Assembly: GCF_000422325.1 (NCBI RefSeq)
Contig: NZ_AULO01000011.1
Location: 286,279 to 350,278, forward strand
DNA: 64,000 nt
Origin: Marinospirillum minutulum DSM 6287
GTDB lineage: Bacteria > Pseudomonadota > Gammaproteobacteria > Pseudomonadales > Halomonadaceae
Direction: 5' to 3'
Made by a program: the position numbers and the translations under genes. The notes below the pieces were generated by a model. The model was not told the origin of the DNA and searched no databases. It worked only from the letters and a program-made list of their open reading frames with translations. Position 1 is the stretch's first letter; each line of letters starts with the position of its first letter. Of this stretch, positions 61,493-64,000 are shown piece by piece.

Positions 61493-63145
61493 ATGGAACG
61501 CGATTCTATGGATTTTGATGTACTTATAGTGGGTGCGGGTGTTGCCGGCCTATCTGCAGCCATTCGCCTGAAGCAACAAGCCAACGAAGCGGGCCAAGAG
61601 CTAGAAGTTTGTGTCGTTGAAAAAGGTTCAGAAGTAGGTGCACATATTTTATCCGGTGCCGTTATTGAACCCCGTGCACTAAATGAACTCATTCCTGACT
61701 GGAAAGAAAAGGGTGCTCCGCTAAAAACTGAGGTAACAGAAGATCAGGTTTTCCTCTTCCGCAGCGAAACCAAAGCATCTAAGTTACCTAACTTTGCTGT
61801 ACCTAAAACCATGCACAATGATGGCAACTACATTATTAGCTTGGGAAATTTAACCCGCTGGTTAGGTGAGCAAGCAGAAGAACTAGAAGTTAACGTTTTC
61901 CCCGGCTTCCCCGCCGCTAGTATTATTTATGGTGATAAGGGTGAAGTTCAAGGTGTTATCACCGGTGATATGGGTATTAGTGCTAAGGGCGAACAAAAAG
62001 ACAGCTTCACCCCTGGTATGGAACTTAAAGCCAAATACACTCTTTTTGCTGAAGGTGTTCGCGGTCATTTAGGTAAAGAGTTAATTGCTAACTTTAAGTT
62101 AGATGAAGGCAAAGATGCCCAGCATTACGGTATAGGCATTAAAGAGTTATGGGAAATAGACCCAGCCAAACACAAACCTGGCCTAGTCGTTCACGGCTCT
62201 GGCTGGCCGCTACCTAAAGATACCGGCGGTGGTTTCTTCTTGTACCATGATGAAGACAATCAGGTAGAAGTTGGTTTAATTGTTGACCTTTCTTACTCTA
62301 ACCCCTACTTATCACCCTTTGATGAGTTCCAACGCATGAAACACCACCCAGTTCTAAAGCAGTATTTAGAAGGGGGTAAGCGTATTTCTTTTGGTGCTCG
62401 CGCTATTACCAAAGGTGGCTACAACTGCCTACCCAAAATGACCTTTCCAGGCGGCCTATTAATTGGTTGCAATGCTGGTACGTTGAACTTTGCCAAAATT
62501 AAAGGCGTTCACACTGCAATGAAGTCAGGCATGGTTGCCGCAGAAAGTGTGTTTGAAGCACTTAAAGCAGGCGATGAAGGTGGTAAAGAACTGACTAGCT
62601 ATACAGACAAGTGGGAAGCAAGCTGGGCTAACACCGAGCTAAAAAGCTGCCGTAACTTCGGTCCTGCTATGCACAAGTACGGTACTTTCTTGGGTGGTGC
62701 ATTTAACTTTATCGACCAAAATATTTTTGGTGGAAAAATGCCCGTTACCCTGCACGACACCACGCCTGACTATGCAATGTTGAAGCCAGCCAGTGAGTGC
62801 ACCAAAATTGATTACCCTAAGCCTGATGGCGTATTAAGTTTTGATAAGCTGTCTTCTGTCTTCTTATCCAACGCTGTTCACGAAGAAGACCAGCCAGTGC
62901 ACCTGCGTTTAGCTGACCCAGATTTACCCATTCGCGACAACCTACCGAAATACGACGAACCAGCACAACGCTACTGCCCTGCAGGCGTATATGAAGTAGT
63001 TGAAGATGAACCGGGTAAACCTAAGTTCCAGATTAACTTCTCTAACTGTGTGCACTGTAAAACCTGCGATATTAAAGACCCAGCCCAGAACATTACTTGG
63101 GTAACACCTGAAGGTGGTGGCGGTCCTAACTATCCTAATATGTAA
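61493..63145 (+). CDS. etfD: Electron transfer flavoprotein-ubiquinone oxidoreductase
   Basis: A 550-residue protein with GAGGAG before the ATG. DFDVLIVGAGVAGLSAAIRL binds FAD, GGYNCLPKMTFPGGLLIGCN is a conserved membrane-associated region, and the C-terminal CPAGVYEVVEDEPGKPKFQI, NFSNCVHCKTCDIKDPAQNI holds the four cysteines of the 4Fe-4S cluster. It takes electrons from EtfAB to quinone. Intact. Confidence 0.96.
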   Translation: MERDSMDFDVLIVGAGVAGLSAAIRLKQQANEAGQELEVCVVEKGSEVGAHILSGAVIEPRALNELIPDWKEKGAPLKTEVTEDQVFLFRSETKASKLPNFAVPKTMHNDGNYIISLGNLTRWLGEQAEELEVNVFPGFPAASIIYGDKGEVQGVITGDMGISAKGEQKDSFTPGMELKAKYTLFAEGVRGHLGKELIANFKLDEGKDAQHYGIGIKELWEIDPAKHKPGLVVHGSGWPLPKDTGGGFFLYHDEDNQVEVGLIVDLSYSNPYLSPFDEFQRMKHHPVLKQYLEGGKRISFGARAITKGGYNCLPKMTFPGGLLIGCNAGTLNFAKIKGVHTAMKSGMVAAESVFEALKAGDEGGKELTSYTDKWEASWANTELKSCRNFGPAMHKYGTFLGGAFNFIDQNIFGGKMPVTLHDTTPDYAMLKPASECTKIDYPKPDGVLSFDKLSSVFLSNAVHEEDQPVHLRLADPDLPIRDNLPKYDEPAQRYCPAGVYEVVEDEPGKPKFQINFSNCVHCKTCDIKDPAQNITWVTPEGGGGPNYPNM

Positions 63146-63170
63146 TTATTTACCCTTCAGCGGTGAAAAT

Positions 63171-63196
63171 AAAAGGAGGCCTCGGCCTCCTTTTTG
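63171..63196. terminator. Bidirectional terminator between ETF-QO and ppnP
   Basis: GGAGGCC and GGCCTCC (63175-63181, 63184-63190) form a tight stem in AAAA...TTTTT context, usable from both sides. Confidence 0.88.
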
Positions 63197-63213
63197 TTGT
63201 TTTAAGTTAGGGG

Positions 63214-63498
63214 TTAATCCATATAACGGCAAAGGTAAGCGCTCTGCTCTTCTACCTTTACTTGAAAAGAACTATTGGCTGGCACATTAAAACTTTGGCC
63301 TTTGTTAAAAGTACGCAAAGCAGGATCACCAGGCAACTGTACTTGCAAGCTACCCGATACTACTGACATTTCTTCGTCTTTAGTTGTCGAAAATTCGTAC
63401 TCACCCGCTTCCATAACACCCATGGTTAAAGAGCCTTCATTGTTAGTTAAAGCAATAGACTTTACTTGACCGTCAAAATACTCATTTACTTTCAGCAT
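63214..63498 (-). CDS. ppnP: Pyrimidine/purine nucleoside phosphorylase (YaiE family)
   Basis: A 94-residue cupin. MLKVNEYFDGQVKSIALTNN, GSLTMGVMEAGEYEFSTTKD, EEMSVVSGSLQVQLPGDPAL and FNVPANSSFQVKVEEQSAYL match YaiE/PpnP through the whole length. It phosphorolyses several nucleosides. It lies between the ETF-QO terminator and the ParE toxin gene. Confidence 0.92.
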   Translation of the reverse strand: MLKVNEYFDGQVKSIALTNNEGSLTMGVMEAGEYEFSTTKDEEMSVVSGSLQVQLPGDPALRTFNKGQSFNVPANSSFQVKVEEQSAYLCRYMD

Positions 63499-63522
63499 GC
63501 TAGTAGCTCCGTAGATGTTTTA

Positions 63523-63813
63523 TTAGCACCACTTATTACTTGCTGCACTATACTGATGAACCAGCTCAATGAGAACTCGCTGATCATCCTCACGATAAAA
63601 AATGCGACACGGTGGAACCACTACCTCCCTGTATACTGAATTAGGGAGTTCTGGAGGAATCCGTCCGGATTGGGGAAAATCTTCCAAACGCTCGGTCTTA
63701 TCGAAAACTTCCTGGACCAGATGACTTGCGGCAACAGGATTATCCAGAGCAATGTACTCAGCTATGGCATCCAGTTCTTGAAGGGCAGGCTCCGTCCAGA
63801 TTACTTCAGCCAT
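63523..63813 (-). CDS. ParE/RelE-family toxin
   Basis: A 96-residue protein. EVIWTEPALQELDAIAEYIA, PVAASHLVQEVFDKTERLED, FPQSGRIPPELPNSVYREVV, VPPCRIFYREDDQRVLIELV are the family blocks; the C-terminus reads HQYSAASNKWC. It follows the Phd-type antitoxin with a 13-base overlap, the usual order. ParE toxins block gyrase, RelE ones cut mRNA; the sequence fits ParE better. GC is higher than in the core genes nearby, so it may be recently acquired. Confidence 0.85.
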   Translation of the reverse strand: MAEVIWTEPALQELDAIAEYIALDNPVAASHLVQEVFDKTERLEDFPQSGRIPPELPNSVYREVVVPPCRIFYREDDQRVLIELVHQYSAASNKWC

Positions 63814-64000
63814 TTACTCATTTTCTCCCTGGCCTCACTTTGGCTGTACGTTCTTCCCTCAAGTACAGCACGCTCTCCCCGTGATAGCCCCTCAAGCAGC
63901 TCAAGTCGGCGCTGCATAAACTCATAATCCTGCACATCGACAAGATATGCCGATGGCTGACCATGCTCCGTGATCAGTATCGGCTCCTTAGACAAGTGCA
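63801..64000 (-). CDS. Phd/YefM-family antitoxin, partial (5' end outside window)
   Basis: The frame is open to the right edge. SKEPILITEHGQPSAYLVDV is the end of the DNA-binding Phd fold, and QDYEFMQRRLELLEGLSRGE, RAVLEGRTYSQSEAREKMSK form the C-terminal toxin-binding helix. About 35 N-terminal residues lie beyond the window, where the usual conserved start of Phd should be. It pairs with the ParE-like toxin. Confidence 0.8.
   Translation of the reverse strand, partial: HLSKEPILITEHGQPSAYLVDVQDYEFMQRRLELLEGLSRGERAVLEGRTYSQSEAREKMSKWLK

Overview
The window looks like a chromosome segment from a low-to-moderate GC Gammaproteobacterium, probably a marine or halophilic member of the Oceanospirillales group. 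This is inferred from gene content only: ppsA/ppsR divergent pair, rraA, yigZ, maf, dbpA, etfBA with ETF-QO, branched-chain keto-acid dehydrogenase, a Wsp-like chemosensory operon and bacterial 4.5S RNA. No rRNA or tRNA gene was recognised. The species assignment is weak.

Region 1 (1-7620) is a decayed mobile island. It holds an integrase tail, two toxin-antitoxin loci with damaged toxins (a HI1419/HI1420-type remnant and a HigBA locus whose higB carries a frameshift), a small ribbon-helix-helix-like protein, a stand-alone P4-type primase, two diverged copies of a TraX-like 5' fragment, a broken IS66 element interrupted by an IS3-family (IS150-type) element with a 3-bp target duplication, and a phosphoribosyltransferase-like C-terminal fragment. 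A small gene and the primase gene share a leader hairpin that covers the Shine-Dalgarno sequence, and each has the same terminator hairpin at its 3' end.

Region 2 (7800-19700) is core and metabolic: a CynX-type MFS transporter, a YghU-like glutathione transferase, a DUF3095 protein with cyclase-like motifs, a staphylococcal-nuclease fold protein lacking catalytic residues, a glutathione peroxidase, yigZ, maf, a lipoprotein gamma-glutamyltranspeptidase, rraA, ppsA and the divergent ppsR, then a haem-motif lipoprotein.

Region 3 (19780-38620) has two clusters. The first is a three-gene envelope operon: a giant AsmA/YdbH-like protein, a lipoprotein and a TolB-propeller/TPR protein. The second, convergent to it, is a chemosensory operon reading MCP, CheB, CheR-TPR, CheA-REC, REC, Hpt-REC-REC-GGDEF, CheW, degenerate CheW. 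Its composition matches the Wsp class that controls cyclic-di-GMP, in a different order. A membrane diguanylate cyclase is divergent from its promoter.

Region 4 (38620-56680) contains bkd E2/E1beta/E1alpha, a CDF metal exporter, metG, cobB, an EI24 membrane protein, fumC, a cold-shock protein, yaiI, a flavodoxin-fold protein, ffs, a DUF1415 protein, a GST, an MliC-like lipoprotein, an MscS channel, a PuuC-like aldehyde dehydrogenase, and a REC-CheC-like regulator overlapping a PAS-GGDEF cyclase.

Region 5 (56680-64000) has a solitary IS605-type tnpB element with matching hairpins at both ends, dbpA, etfBA divergent from the ETF:quinone oxidoreductase gene (with a PsrA-like site between), ppnP, and a ParE/Phd toxin-antitoxin pair running off the right edge.
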